Positions 44,935 through 57,120 of a stretch of 64,000 bases of DNA are shown in pieces (position 1 is the first letter of the stretch; each line of letters opens with the position of its first letter). The DNA comes from Anopheles merus (Eukaryota > Arthropoda > Insecta > Diptera > Culicidae), in assembly GCF_017562075.2 (NCBI RefSeq), contig NC_054084.1, positions 4,002,501-4,066,500 on the forward strand. Reading direction: 5' to 3'. The notes under the pieces were generated by a model, which was given only the letters and a program-made list of their open reading frames with translations, made no database searches and was not told where the DNA came from. A program made the position numbers and the translations under genes.

Positions 44935-47900
44935 ATGTCTAAACTAAACTCCCATGGGGCTACAGGGCTTAAGAATATTAATCTTGAAGAGGTAAGCGTA
45001 ACAACAGTTATCTGGTTATCGAACAAGGGCTAATAAAACCGTTTCTTTCTTTTCATGATGGACCTTCTGCCCCCCACGTCCGGCATCTTCGTGATGACAC
45101 TCACTCGCCCAGATATGGACCGATCTGGAAGCTGGGATAAAGCAGGTGTACAAACGGGAGCTCAGTTTGGGCATCGCACGCTACATGGAACTCTACACGT
45201 AAGTGCACCACCAACCGGAAGTGCCAACAGTGTCTCGCGCTCTCCGTCGCTCGCTTCCTGCGATCGAATTGTTGTTCCGGAAATGAATGTTGTGTGAATG
45301 TGTCAACAACACCGTGCTCGTGCTTGGTGCATTTGTCTGGTTTGGTGTCTGTGGCTGGATAAACACAGACATGTGTGCGTGTGTGCGTGTGTTGTTGTGT
45401 TGATGTGTATGGTGCAAACACTGAGATGAAGCAGCAACCGTTCACCCGCGTGTGTTTCCTTGACCCCTTGAGGTGGTTGTAACAGGACGGTCATGAGATA
45501 AAAAAAAGCTCAGCAAGAGTGAGTAGGGGTGGGGGAAAAAAGCTATTTGCAAAACAATAATCCTCGCGAGCAATGTGGTGCGAATATTTGGTGCTGTTTT
45601 GCGTATTGAACGTGTTGATGTTGATGCTGTTTTTGTATTGTTGTTGGAATTAGATTTTTGCACATCCAATTGCAATAGGATTGCACATCCAATTGGAATT
45701 GGTAGGTGGAACTACCCACTACAAAACCTCCCCAGTGCGTTCCCTTGTGCTCTCGAAGGTACTTTCAAAACTTCAGACTTGTTTTGTGTGCATGCGTGTG
45801 TGAGTAGTGCAACCGTGTGCTCGTGATGCTAAAATAAGCAAAGGAACAAAAAGCTAGTCTCTCACAACAAGTTCGTAACGAGATTACCAATGCGGAAGAG
45901 GCTTGCGATGTTTGCGGTTGTGTCGTCCTATTGGGCTTGCAGCAGCAGAGTCGTCCCCCTAGTGCTTAGTATGTGTGATGTTGTGCATTGTGGTGGGATC
46001 AGACAAAAACAACAACAAAATGTCACAGCCACGCAAGACACAACGCGATATAGCGAAGGAAACCCTTTCGCCCCGTAAGATGGTCAGTAATGCGATGGCG
46101 AACGGCGCTATGAGAAGTTTACTTTTTCATTGGTCAAATTGGCGTTGAAAAAAGTTTGTCACTGCACAAGCTGTTGTTGCGATTGTGCCTACTCTTTGCT
46201 GCGTGTGTCTGTTGCTATGGTAAGCAGCGCTGCTGCATTGAACCCAACGTACGGCAGCAGCTCGAGTGCATCTTTTTTGTCGCTCTTGATCGACAGGACT
46301 GTTGGCCCGGCCCTCATGTTGCATATTGATGCGCGCTGGCTGGCTGCACAAACGATCAAAGTGAATTTCATTTCCCTATAGATCAGTGCACTGCCGGCCA
46401 GCGTAATGCGCTGTCCGAGGGGGAAGAGGAAGGGGCGGGGTATGAGAAGTGACTGTCGTGATCTATTTTTAAAGTTTCTATTTTCCTGATTGGAATTTTG
46501 CCGCTGTAACGACACAAAACAGCGCCCGTTCGGGGTTTGGTGCTGATGGTCGAACACACAGCGCTGAAAGATACGTCGTCGTCGTTGCTGCAGAAGAGGC
46601 AACATACTGTATTCTTGCGCTTCGGCATGGCGAGACAAAGCTCGGCGATTGTTGCTGATGATGATGCACTGATTACAAAACAATGAAGCGACGGTGGGGT
46701 ACGAATGAAGCACAATGGAAGTTGAAATTTGTTTGCACAACTAAATAGAACCGGACACAACAAAAGGCTGCGGTTGTTGGGCATGCTAAGGGAGCTTTAG
46801 ATGTCGTCGTTCATTGTAGTCTTGGTGTAATGGGTCGTACCCTGTCCATGATGTGCTGTCCACGATGTGACCGATCACCGGACTTGTTTTGTACTCCACA
46901 AAGCTATGCTTTTATTGATTAAATGTACAAGCTATGCACTTTAGCGTTGATCACGTCTAATTGACCCTATTTCCACCCTTTCAGACATGTCTACAATTAC
47001 TGTACGAGTGTCCACCAGCAGCCCAACTCGCGCACGGGCTCGTCGAAGATATCGAAAAAAGGCATCAGCGCACCGCCGGGCGGGGCCCAGCTGGTCGGCC
47101 AGGAGCTGTACAAACGGTTGAAGGAGTTTCTCGAGAACTACCTCGTGCGGTTGCACCAGAATGGGATCGATCTGATGGACGAGGAAGTGCTGAGCTTCTA
47201 CACCAAGCGCTGGGAGGAGTATCAGTTCTCGAGCAAGGTGCTGAACGGTGTCTGCGCCTACCTGAACCGACACTGGGTGAAGCGCGAGTGTGAGGAGGGT
47301 CGCAAGGATGTGTACGAGATCTACCAGCTGGCGCTGGTGACCTGGCGCGGCAACCTGTTCAAGCATCTGAACAAGCAGGTGACGAACGCCGTGCTGAAGC
47401 TGATTGAGCGCGAGCGCAATGGGGAGACGATCAACTCCCGGCTGGTGTCCGGTGTCATCAACTGCTACGTCGAGCTCGGCCTCAACGAGGACGATCCGCA
47501 CGCCAAGGGTCAGAATCTGTCGGTGTACAAGGAAAGCTTCGAGAACATATTCCTGGAGGATACGGAACGGTGCGGACATCTTGATGCTTCATTTGGTGTG
47601 GTGTGGTCGTCAAGCACTAACGGCGGACTGGTCTTCTTTCTCGTTGCAGATTCTACACGCGCGAGAGTGCCGAATTTTTGCGCGAAAATCCCGTCACCGA
47701 GTACATGAAGCGGGTGGAGCTGCGCCTGAACGAGGAACAGAAACGTGTACAGGTGTACCTGCACGAAAGCACACTGGACCGGCTGGCGGAGAAGTGTGAG
47801 CGTGTGCTGATTCACAATCATCTCGATCAGTTCCGGACCGAGTTCCAGAACTTGCTGAACTCGGACAAGAACCAGGATCTGGGCCGTATGTACTCGCTGG

Positions 47901-49794
47901 TCGCCCGCATCAAGGCCGGTCTGTTCGAGCTCAAAGAAATTCTAGAAACTCACATCCACAATCAGGGCCTGGCGGCAATAGAGAAATGTGGAGACTCTGC
48001 TGTAAATGTAAGTGAAGCGGGGCTAGTGCGCTTCAGGGTGTAATGCTCAATGTGTTAATTTGTCTCTCGTCTCGCTTTGCCCTCTCTTCCCAAAGGACCC
48101 GAAAATTTACGTCCAAACCATTCTGGAAGTACACAAGAAATACAACGCATTAGTACTTACTGCTTTTAACAACGACAGCGGTTTCGTGGCAGCGCTCGAT
48201 AAGGCTTGCGGCAAGTTCATCAACACAAACGCCGTCACCGAGCTGAGCAGAAGCGCCAGCAAGAGTCCCGAGCTGTTGGCTAAGTATTGTGATTTGCTGC
48301 TGAAGAAGTCTAGTAAAAATCCGGAGGAAGCGGAACTGGAGGACACGCTCAATCAAGTGGTAAGCGGCGGTTTTGGGAGAAGAATAATGTTTTGCGGTTT
48401 GTGTGGTGTGCGCAAACATTTCAATTGCATTTTCTGCACCGCAGATGGTTGTGTTCAAGTACATCGAAGATAAGGATGTGTTCCAGAAGTTCTACAGCAA
48501 GATGCTGGCGAAACGGCTTTGCCAACACATGTCGGCCAGCGACGATGCGGAAGCGTCCATGATATCGAAGCTGAAGCAGGCCTGTGGCTTCGAGTACACC
48601 AGCAAACTGCAGCGGATGTTCCAGGACATCGGTGTGTCGAAGGATCTGAACGATCAGTACCGGAAGCATCACGAGAAGCTGCGGGACACGCGCAGCACGA
48701 CACAGAACGAGATAGATTTCAGCATTCTGGTGCTATCGAGCGGATCGTGGCCATTCGGCCAGGGCTTTACATTCTCCCTGCCCTTCGAGGTACGCGTAAA
48801 GGCAAGATGGGTCGAGTTTTTGGAATTGCTAACTGACATTTTGTTCGTTTTGCAGCTGGAACAGTCGGTCCATCGATTTAACAATTTCTACGCCAAGCAA
48901 CATTCCGGCCGTAAACTGAACTGGTTGTACAATATGTGTCGCGGCGAGCTCATTACGAATTGTTTCCGAATGCGATACACACTGCAGGTATGGTACAGCA
49001 TGTAATTTTGTATTACCGGTTTGTTTTTAATGAACGTGTTGTAAATTCCAACTCAGGCTAGTACCTTCCAAATGGCCGTGCTGTTGCAATTCAACGAAGA
49101 AACGGCCTGGAGTATCAAGCAGTTGGGAGAAAACACTGGTAAATGAAGCTGACTCCGATTTGTGGAACAGAAAGACTTGGTATATATTTATATGTTTCTT
49201 TTTCTATTTGCAAAAGGTATCAACAATGAAAATCTTATACAAGTGCTTCCAATTTTGCTGAAGACGAAGCTACTTAACTGCTACGAAGGCGAAGGCAAGC
49301 TACACCCAGACTCCACCATCGAGCTGAACAAGGACTTTAAAAAGTGAGTAAACCGAGTGAGTGAGCAAGGGATGCATTCGTTTGCTGATTTGTATTTTTC
49401 GCCATTTCCCTGTCGTAAACACAGCCGTAAACTCCGCATCAACATAAACTTCCCGCTGAAGTCGGAACTGAAGGTGGAACAGGAAGCGACACATAAAAAC
49501 ATCGAGGAAGATCGTAAGATACTCATCCAGGCGGCGATCGTGCGTATCATGAAGATGCGAAAGATGCTCAACCACACGCAGCTCGTGAACGAAGTGTTGA
49601 ATCAACTGTCCACACGATTTAAGCCGAAGATTCAAGTGATAAAGGTAAGTGGCCGGATCCTCTAGCTTTCGCTCCCGTCTGTGTCCCTCACATGTTTCAT
49701 TTTTTGCCCACAGAAATGTATCGATATTCTGATAGAGAAAGAATATCTGGAACGTCAGGAAGGACAAAAGGATACCTACAGCTATCTGGCTTGA
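44935..49794 (+). CDS. Cul1: Cullin-1
   Basis: Scaffold of SCF ubiquitin ligases: the N-terminus binds Skp1/F-box proteins and the C-terminus binds Rbx1. Eleven coding exons: 44935-44991, 45113-45198, 46985-47569, 47650-48007, 48096-48359, 48445-48789, 48856-48987, 49057-49138, 49217-49343, 49425-49644, 49714-49794; total 778 residues, against 776 in human. Diagnostic segments are RYMELYTHVYNYCTSVH (N-terminal cullin repeat), FSSKVLNGVCAYLNRHWVKR and VTNAVLKLIERERNGETIN. The cullin homology part includes ASMISKLKQACGFEYTSKLQ. The neddylation site is IVRIMKMRK, with Lys722 the expected NEDD8 acceptor. The protein ends KKCIDILIEKEYLER...YSYLA, as in all Cul1. Intron 2 is 1.8 kb long. Confidence 0.97.
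45199..46984 (+). other. Cullin-1 intron 2
   Basis: The longest intron of the gene. It contains CA/GT repeats near 45370-45400 and short open frames on both strands without coding character. No nested gene was recognised. Confidence 0.6.
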
Positions 49795-51806
49795 TCAGTG
49801 ATAATTTTAATCAGTAGTGTAGTTATCTAAAACAAAAACACGTATTTTCAATATCAAACATCCTAGCTGAGCGTACGTAAAATACAAAATCCCCCTCCTC
49901 CTCTAAAACAGAACAAAGGTGCGCCATTGTGAAAACACCTACAAAGAAGGATAGCAACGTTTAAATAGAAAATAGAGGCAATAGGCGCGATCAAACGTGA
50001 CGTAAAAAACGCAAACCAACATAAACACGAATGTATCTTGATAAACCATACAGTGTGCAGCCACAGCCTCTCGGCCAAGGAGCGGAATAGGGACACGTTA
50101 AAGTAAAAATACCCTCAGACACATCCACAACAGCCAAAAACGGCCCCGGAAGAGTGCGTGCGTGTGTGAACGCACATAAAGAAATAATGATGTGAGATGC
50201 AGAGAACTATGTAGAAATGATGTGTGGAATTCTTCAGCTCATAGCTCATGCTGAATGGACAATTCCACCGGAACCGGAAACAATGCCAGTAGCAGCAGGG
50301 GCAGCGACTGCAGCTAGCAAAAGGCGTGAGGCGCGTTGGAAGTGGAACGTAAAGGGCAGACAGACGAGAACAGACAGAGAGAGAGAGAGAACAACAAAAA
50401 AGCTATAGAATAATAATATTGGTTGTCTGTTTTGTCTTAGTTTGATTTTTGTTTTGAGATTTTAGCAGAATTTTGAAAATGTGACACAAATGTACACACA
50501 ACACACACATACACTCGCTCACAGAAATGACTACGAACTACGTTTTTGCTACGGACGCACAGCAATCCTCTGTGATGGGAAGAGAGTAAAAGGGAGCATA
50601 GGCAATCTGTTTTATTTTGTTCAGTGTCCCGGACTACGCGAGTTGTTGTGTGACTGACTGTTACTATAGTTTGATAGTTTAAAATGTGTGGACGAGCACC
50701 ACCATATGCCACTCTGTTTCGTTACTCTGTTTTAAGAATGGTTTGACTCCCAAATCTTGTGTTATCCTGCGCTGCTTCTTAGCTTTTGACCCGACAATGC
50801 TTGTCCTGGGCATAATAATGAAACGCTTTTCGCTCCGGGAAAGCCACTCCTGCATGTGCGTTGAACCCCCCGGAGTGCTAGGACAGTGTACTTTACAGCG
50901 CCTTTTTCTATTCAGCAACTTCTGTCGATGTTAATTTGTGTGTGTGTATTATGATTTTATGTTGCTGCTGTCTGTAAAAACTGATTCTCTTACCATGGAT
51001 GCAAGCGCGCAGCTACTACTGCATCGAAGGCCCATGTGGTGGAGGGGTACGGGGTCTGTGTCGCATGTACCATTGTGAGCGCTAGTAGGGCAGTACACTA
51101 CACCCTGGTCGGTCAGTTCCAGATCGCGCGAGGGACAATTCTGAATTCACTTATATTGTGTAGCTTTAAAAGAAGAAAATCCTCTCGGTTCATCTTTGAA
51201 CAGTCTCTATTGAACAGTGCACCCGATGTTCGAGCTAGGGATAGCTAGAAGGATGAGGAGAACGAGATACAGAGAACAAAGCTCTTAAATATTAAGGACA
51301 ACTGAGCTGGGAATAGCTTGGTTAAAAAAAGAAGAAAACTAACAGCGAACATAATTCATTACAGAATTTACTTGTGTATGATCGATCCAGTCAATGATGA
51401 AAATAAAACAAGGATCTAAACAGCTAGATAAACAGTAGTAATCCCTCTCCCTTCCTCTATTCACGTGTAAGTCAAGTAATGGTTTTCTGAAATGTTCGCA
51501 ATTTGCTAAACATAAAATTTCTGCGCTTCGTAACGGCCATTGAAAAAATTGCCGTCATTTTTAAATATTTGGATTCTAATTCCGCGAACTGTCAAACAGC
51601 ATGTCCGCGGAAATAGCACGCCGTGCAACGTGAGCTGTCAACTACGGAACGACAATTAGCACTTGTCAAAATCACAAGCATACGCATTTTCGGGCATTTT
51701 CTCTATCTTAACAAAAACAGGTAAATTTCTGTTCAAAAAACGTACCCAAAAGCATATTTACGTGAAGGTTTGAGTAAACCACGACTCTCCAATCCGTTCC
51801 GCAGCA
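49795..51806 (+). other. Probable Cullin-1 3' UTR and TMA7 promoter region
   Basis: No gene seen. AATAAA at 51402-51407 would give Cullin-1 a 3' UTR of about 1.6 kb; earlier weaker signals are possible. The last ~300 bp should contain the promoter and a short 5' UTR of TMA7. Confidence 0.45.
51402..51407 (+). terminator. Possible distal poly(A) signal of Cullin-1
   Basis: AATAAA in AT-rich sequence, the last good candidate before the TMA7 gene. Confidence 0.4.
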
Positions 51807-52001
51807 ATGAGTGGACGCGAAGGTGGCAAGAAGAAGCCTCTGAAGGCGCCGAAAAAGGAGCAGTCCGAGATGGATGAGGACACTGCAGCGTTCAAGGCGA
51901 AGCAGAAGGAACAGCAGAAAGCGCTCGAAGCGGCAAAACAGAAGGCTACCAAGGGTGGCCCGCTGCTGCAGGGCGGCATCAAGAAGTCGGGCAAGAAGTG
52001 A
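51807..52001 (+). CDS. TMA7: Translation machinery-associated protein 7 (TMA7/CCDC72)
   Basis: A 64-residue protein in one exon, exactly the family length. It starts MSGREGGKKKPLKAPKK and ends LLQGGIKKSGKK, both conserved signatures. The middle is a Lys/Glu/Gln/Ala-rich helix (FKAKQKEQQKALEAAKQKA). It associates with ribosomes and is thought to influence translation; the mechanism is poorly known. Confidence 0.96.
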   Translation: MSGREGGKKKPLKAPKKEQSEMDEDTAAFKAKQKEQQKALEAAKQKATKGGPLLQGGIKKSGKK

Positions 52002-52192
52002 TCCGGCAGCTGTTACCGGAACCGGCGGTTGCTGCTAACCTCCTCATCTGCTGCCACTCAATCCGACATTGGGAGGTTATCCCGGGAGGGGTCGTCTGCC
52101 GCCGTTGGATCGCCGTTTAAGTTAAGCCTACAAATTTCCGTGTTTTCAATGCCCGCGCTGACGGACCTGGGGTGGTTTATACACTATTGATA

Positions 52193-52198
52193 AATAAA
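52193..52198 (+). terminator. Poly(A) signal of TMA7
   Basis: AATAAA about 190 nt after the TMA7 stop. The opposing DCTN5 signal is only 25 bp further on. Confidence 0.65.
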
Positions 52199-52222
52199 CA
52201 TTTTCACTTAACGATACACGAT

Positions 52223-52228
52223 TTTATT
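52223..52228 (-). terminator. Poly(A) signal of DCTN5
   Basis: AATAAA on the minus strand about 175 nt downstream of the DCTN5 stop codon. The expected cleavage site falls at or beyond the TMA7 signal, so the two mRNAs probably overlap at their ends. Confidence 0.6.
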
Positions 52229-52401
52229 GGTTAGCTTGCTGTGAATAAATATATGCCTATGCGCTCGTAATGGTTATGATTCCGCAGTTTCCGCAGTGCA
52301 GATGATACGAGTTGTGGAATTGCTGAAAACGGGGGAGTGATGCACATTCCTGCTCACTGCACTCGTGGCACTCTCGGCACGGCCGAGAGTTCAGGTTGCC
52401 G

Positions 52402-53031
52402 TCAGTTGGGTGCCGGAACGAAATGGTCGTAGTAGGATTTGGTAAACTCGATCATCAGATCCAGCATACCGTGGGGCACAAAATCGGGATTGCCCTGGCC
52501 ACCCTCGATCCTTCCGTCCGCGGTGTAACGCATGTAACTTGCAATTGTTGTTTCCGGCGGCACAACGGCACCATCCTCCACGATACAGTTATCCTTCAGT
52601 ATGCATCGTCGTCCCTTTGGGAAGGAAAAAGCAACAGAGTTAGCAACGTACCACAGCAAAGCAACTCCAACAGTTCCACTTACTATCACAGCATTCTTGC
52701 CAATGTAAACGTAGGAACCGATCGATGCCGCTGAAACGACGGCTCCCTCGCCAATGAACACATGATCGCCGATCTGCAGCGGGAAAAATGCAACACCCTT
52801 GCTGAACTGCTTGTACGGTGGCCGCACGACGGAACCCTTCGAGATGACGCAGTACCGTCCGGTGCGGACGGCGGCCAAATCACCACGGATGATGGCCCCA
52901 CTTTGCACGATCACTTTCCCGTGGAGGACAATGTTTTGCGAGCCGCACAGTACCGTCTGGCGGCTCACCTTGTTGCCGGAAGCTGTTTCCACGTACTCCT
53001 CCTTGCTGTAGTACGTGTTCAGGGCGTCCAT
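52402..53031 (-). CDS. DCTN5: Dynactin subunit 5 (p25)
   Basis: Component of the pointed-end complex of dynactin, needed for cargo binding by dynein. Coding exons 53031-52684 and 52614-52402 give 186 residues; human p25 has 182. It starts MDALNTYYSKEEYVETASGN, followed by VSRQTVLCGSQNIVLHGK. Left-handed beta-helix hexapeptide repeats follow (IGDHVFIGEGAVVSAASIGS). The C-terminus has LDLMIEFTKSYYDHF, as in the family. The 69-bp intron (GTAAGT...AAAG) has no in-frame stop and a length divisible by three, so it can be mistaken for coding sequence. An ATG 48 nt further upstream is also in frame (position 53079), but the intervening residues do not match the family and a splice acceptor (TTTCCAG) separates them. 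Confidence 0.95.
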   Translation of the reverse strand: MDALNTYYSKEEYVETASGNKVSRQTVLCGSQNIVLHGKVIVQSGAIIRGDLAAVRTGRYCVISKGSVVRPPYKQFSKGVAFFPLQIGDHVFIGEGAVVSAASIGSYVYIGKNAVIVSGTVGVALLWYVANSVAFSFPKGRRCILKDNCIVEDGAVVPPETTIASYMRYTADGRIEGGQGNPDFVPHGMLDLMIEFTKSYYDHFVPAPN

Positions 53032-54665
53032 CGCTGGAAAGATGTGCGCGAACGGTAAGCGACAATTGTTTGTTAGCATATAACATTAACATATTTCATA
53101 CCAATGATTCGTTTGCGCGTGTTTTACTAGTGGAAATCGTTAATTTATTTCATACATTTGTGTGGAACTAAAACTAAACAATTGCACTTTTCATAACAAA
53201 TCTACGTTTGTACAGTGAAAAGGTGAGGTCATGCAATGTTCATTTCACCAATACATTGACACAACCGTTTGACAGGTAAAAGAGTAGTATTTTCGGTGTT
53301 TTTTTTTATTTTAATTTCATCACAATTATACACAATTTAAATTTCTTAAGTTCAAATCGAAACAATAAGTCTTTTCATAATAATTACCACAACACAAAAT
53401 TTCTGAATGAGGATCGACCACTGTGCCAGTTATATTGACAGTCGACCAACTGTGTGGTTTTTGTCCAGGCTTATTCATACCAGCAGGGTTTGTGTCCTGG
53501 GTCATTTCGTTGAAAAGTAGGAAATTCAAACCTCAACGGAATTTCCCAATGTGATATTCATTTTTTTATATTTCTATCATAAATTAAACACTTCAACCAG
53601 AGCCAGTTCAGTTTAATACTTCCTTTATTATGCCAGGGAGTAGTTTGCTAGACAGTTTCTATAACAGGTTTACGATACGTCGAGCGGTTAATTATGACGA
53701 AGAAACTGTACCGGAAACAAAGATCCGGATCCGGATGAAATGGGGACTTATGCGGAAGATACAACAAATGGTTTTGATTGATTTAAAATAATAAACAAAA
53801 TGTACATAACGTGAAACAGTTACACGAAGGAGGAGACGGCGTGTTTGGCCGATTCTTCCTCTCAAATTGGTTAAGAATGGTTCTCCGACCTTACTGTTGC
53901 AGTTATTTATTGGTGTTGACATTCGAGCGCATCGCTTACTTCCTTTTATCCTTCCTTTTTTGTTAATCATTGACCTCAATTTCTTGCTACGTTACGTCTG
54001 TATAAAAAAGATGTGCTTAGCGACTATCTAGCAAAAATAAATAACTTTTAACTTGCAAACTTGCGCTGTCGGCCTGTCGCTTGTCTTGCTCTTTCTTTTT
54101 TCATCCTTCCATTCATCCTTATTGTTATAAACGAATTTCTTACTACGATCAAATTGGTATTATATACAGCAAACGAGACAGCAGAAACGCGTACGCCCCT
54201 CCATTTCGACTTCTTTTCTACCGATTAAATAATCTTCTTTCCCACTCGTTTCACACTCTCGTCCCAGCTCTCCTTCCTCTCGATGCACGGAATGGATATG
54301 AATTCTTATGATGATGATGATGATGTTGCTTAACCGTTCCCTATGAGATGATTGAAAACGATCGTTCTAACACACTTACAGCACCTAATTACTACAACTC
54401 TTTCCCCATTGCTGTTTTCGCTGACTAAATCCCACCCCTTTCCCTTGCGAATTTCCCCCGAAAAAAGCTTAAAAAACTCTACCAGCACTAACAAAAACAG
54501 GAACCGGGAACGAATCCGACCAAGACCAAGAGCAAGATCACACTCCGATCGACCGTTTCCGACCTCAAACTCTTTTCCATAATTATTTGGCACGATATAT
54601 TCACACATTCACACACACACAAACACCTTAGACGACGCTCAATATCCCGTGCGTTCGCCAACAGT
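53032..54665. other. DCTN5 upstream and Ryk 3' flank
   Basis: AT-rich with no coding frame. It contains the DCTN5 promoter and probably most of the Ryk-gene 3' UTR on the minus strand, with AATAAA (minus) at 53906-53911 and 53624-53629. A GAT repeat occurs near 54310. Confidence 0.4.
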
Positions 54666-55271
54666 TCACCGGCAGTCGTACGGTATAGTGTACGGTTGGA
54701 CCGACGACTCACTATCCTCGACGCTTTCGCTCATCTCCTCCAGCACCTTCCGGCTCAGGACAGCGAGCGATCCCACCCTGCCACCACCAGCACCACCAAC
54801 ACCATTACCGGTTTGCATGTGCATGTCCGGCGGCTGCTTCCCAATCCTTGGACCAACCGTACGGAAATTCGGAAAACGATGCTGCTGCTGATGATGGTGA
54901 TGATGATGGTGATGATGATCCTTGCGCCCCTGCTCCTTGGTGAAAGCTTTTTTACCACCCTTCGTACGGTTGGCACCGTTGGCTGTCGTTGCCAGCGCCG
55001 TCATGGAGCTCCAGGCCAGCGTGGGCGGCAGCAGTCCATGGCCGATGGCAGCCAACGGTGCCGCCCCGTGTCACGAAACGCCCTGGGCACTGGGCAGCGT
55101 GTTGCTGTCGCGGGCGGCCGGCGCAGTGGCGGGGGGCAGCAGGGGCGGGCAGGGCTGTGGTGCGGTTGTGGCGGTGGCGGAGGATCGGTTTTTCACTCTA
55201 AATCTAAAGCTTAACGATAGTGCCCGGGGCGTAGGAAACATGTAGAACCGTTGGCCGGGACTCGGCAATCC
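54666..55271 (-). other. Open frame continuing beyond the Ryk stop (candidate readthrough extension)
   Basis: Directly after the TAG that ends the Ryk kinase (55274-55272), the same frame is open for 66 codons to a TGA at 55073-55071 (context TGA-C), then for another 134 codons to TGA at 54668-54666. The first part is Pro/Ala/Thr-rich (TAPQPCPPLLPPATAPAARD). The second has a Lys-rich stretch, a run of nine His then Gln, a Gly-rich stretch, and a protein-like acidic end (KVLEEMSESVEDSESSVQPY) closing with DCR. The GC-rich, coding-like composition stops close to the last TGA. An alternatively spliced final exon is the main alternative. Confidence 0.5.
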
Positions 55272-57120
55272 CTAGACGTAGCGCGTCAGCTGGGCGTAGA
55301 AGTCCTGCAGGCAGATTTGGAGCTGCTCGAACGACGGTCGCTCCATCGGCATCATCGTCCAGCAGTAGGCCATTATTGCGAACCTGGGAGATGTGAAGAA
55401 GATCAAATTAGTGGTCAATGGTTCAGAGTTTGGGACGGTTGGGGCCTTGTTGGTGAGTACTTACAGCTCATCTGGACAGTTGATGGGTTGCGATAACCGG
55501 TAGCCATCGCGGAGATAGTGCTCCATCTCGAATGGATCAACCTGGAAGTAAGAGCAAGAGATCTCTCATTACAACTCCTCTGTATTACATTGATATGACA
55601 ATGTTCATTCTTACCTCCGCGTAAGGCTGTCGGGCAAGTGTGCACAGTTCCCACATAAGCACACCGAACGCCCAGGTGTCGGACGATTCACTGAACTGCT
55701 TGAACTGGATCGACTCGAGCGCCAGCCACTTAATCGGACGGTTCTCACTATCACCCAGGCAGTAGTAGTCACCGGGGAAGAGATCACGCGACAGTGAGTT
55801 GTCTGCCAGCTTCACGCGCAACTGATCGTCAATCCTGGAAATAGAAGTGAAAACAAGAAATTCAACATTAAATCCCGTTTTCTGATGCCCTTCAATGAAT
55901 TCTTCACTTCAAAAGAATACTTACACGCAGTTTCGTGCCGCAATATCCTTGTGAATCACACCGTGACTGTGCAGATGGCCGAGTGCCTGAGCGAGCTGGA
56001 GCTGTATCTTAACGATCTGGATCGTAGTAAGCGTGCGCGCTACCGGTTCCTGCAGGAAGATCTTCAAGTTGCGTGTGTTCTCCGGTGCCAGATAGAGCAG
56101 GAACGGTGCGGTATGGTCGTCGATCGATACACCCAGCACGGAAAGAATGCCCGGATGTTGGGCACCGTACAGGCTCATGCCTTCGTGTAGCAGCAGCGAG
56201 ACTTGCACCTGCGATGCGTGTGGTCCAACCGTCTTCACCAACACCTCCTGGCTGTCGTTGTAGCTGCCGCGGTACACCCGTCCGAATGTTCCCTCCTGAA
56301 GTAGGCTCGAAAGACGCACACGACACCGTTGTACGGTGAGTTCCGAGATGCGACGCTGTAGCTCTTCCGGTTCGGCATTGGCGTAGATGCGGTTGCGTGA
56401 CAGGGTCGCAATGGTGGGAGCGATCGAGGGTGGTGATACGATCGAGGATGGCGCGGACGGGGCGTGAGTCTGCAGGCGCTGGAAGCTGGACGTACGGATC
56501 GGTTGGGCGTGATGGGGCTTCCGGTTGAAGGATCCTCGCACACAGTACGCTATCATGATGAAGATGGACACAAACAGGATCGCCAGTATGCCACCGATAA
56601 TGATCGTGATCAGCCCGTTCTGCCCGTTCGAGGCGTTCTCCAGCAGATAAGGATCGGGTTGATTCACATCGGGATGTTCGCTGGAAGATGGCGAATGATA
56701 GATTTGGTGTAAAAAGACATCTCCAAAAAAGCCGTTTAAACGTTTATGCTTACCTCATGAGACAGATCTTCTTGCGACGGAACAGCAGCTCGGTGGTATT
56801 GCCCGTCAGCGGGTCCAGCGTGATCTCGATCGTAATGGTTACTTCCACCTCGGCCGATACGATGCCACTGCACCTTAAACCGATGGCGAACGTTTCGATG
56901 TGCTCGGGGATTTCACCCTGCGTGGAGATGTTCATCGATGGCTTGGGCAGGGCTTCCGGATCGGGCGCGTCGATGTGGATCCGGTAGGGCAGCGGTCGGT
57001 CCGCTAGACTTTGCCAGGAAAACGAGATCTCCTCCAGGTGGGCCGGCACCGGTACGGTGAAGTGTAGGGCGTACGCATTCACCTGACCTTCACGGATGTA
57101 ATAGATCTCGGCACTCAGTC
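55272..57120 (-). CDS. Ryk/Derailed-class Wnt receptor pseudokinase, 5' end not found
   Basis: Transmembrane Wnt receptor for axon and muscle guidance. Exons on the minus strand: 57120-56754, 56680-55925, 55834-55615, 55541-55465 and 55383-55272. The model begins inside the WIF domain (LSAEIYYIREGQVNAYALHF), so signal peptide and first residues are in an exon that was not found. WIF end: SAEVEVTITIEITLDP and FRRKKICL. Membrane segment: GLITIIIGGILAILFVSIFI. Kinase domain: glycine loop EGTFGRVY, Lys in VLVKTV, catalytic loop HKDIAARN, but DNS in place of DFG, as is typical of the Ryk family with little or no catalysis; the later WAFGVLMWELCTLARQPYAE is intact. The conserved C-terminus ends TRYV. 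Drosophila has three paralogues (derailed, doughnut, derailed-2); I cannot say which this is. Confidence 0.93.
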
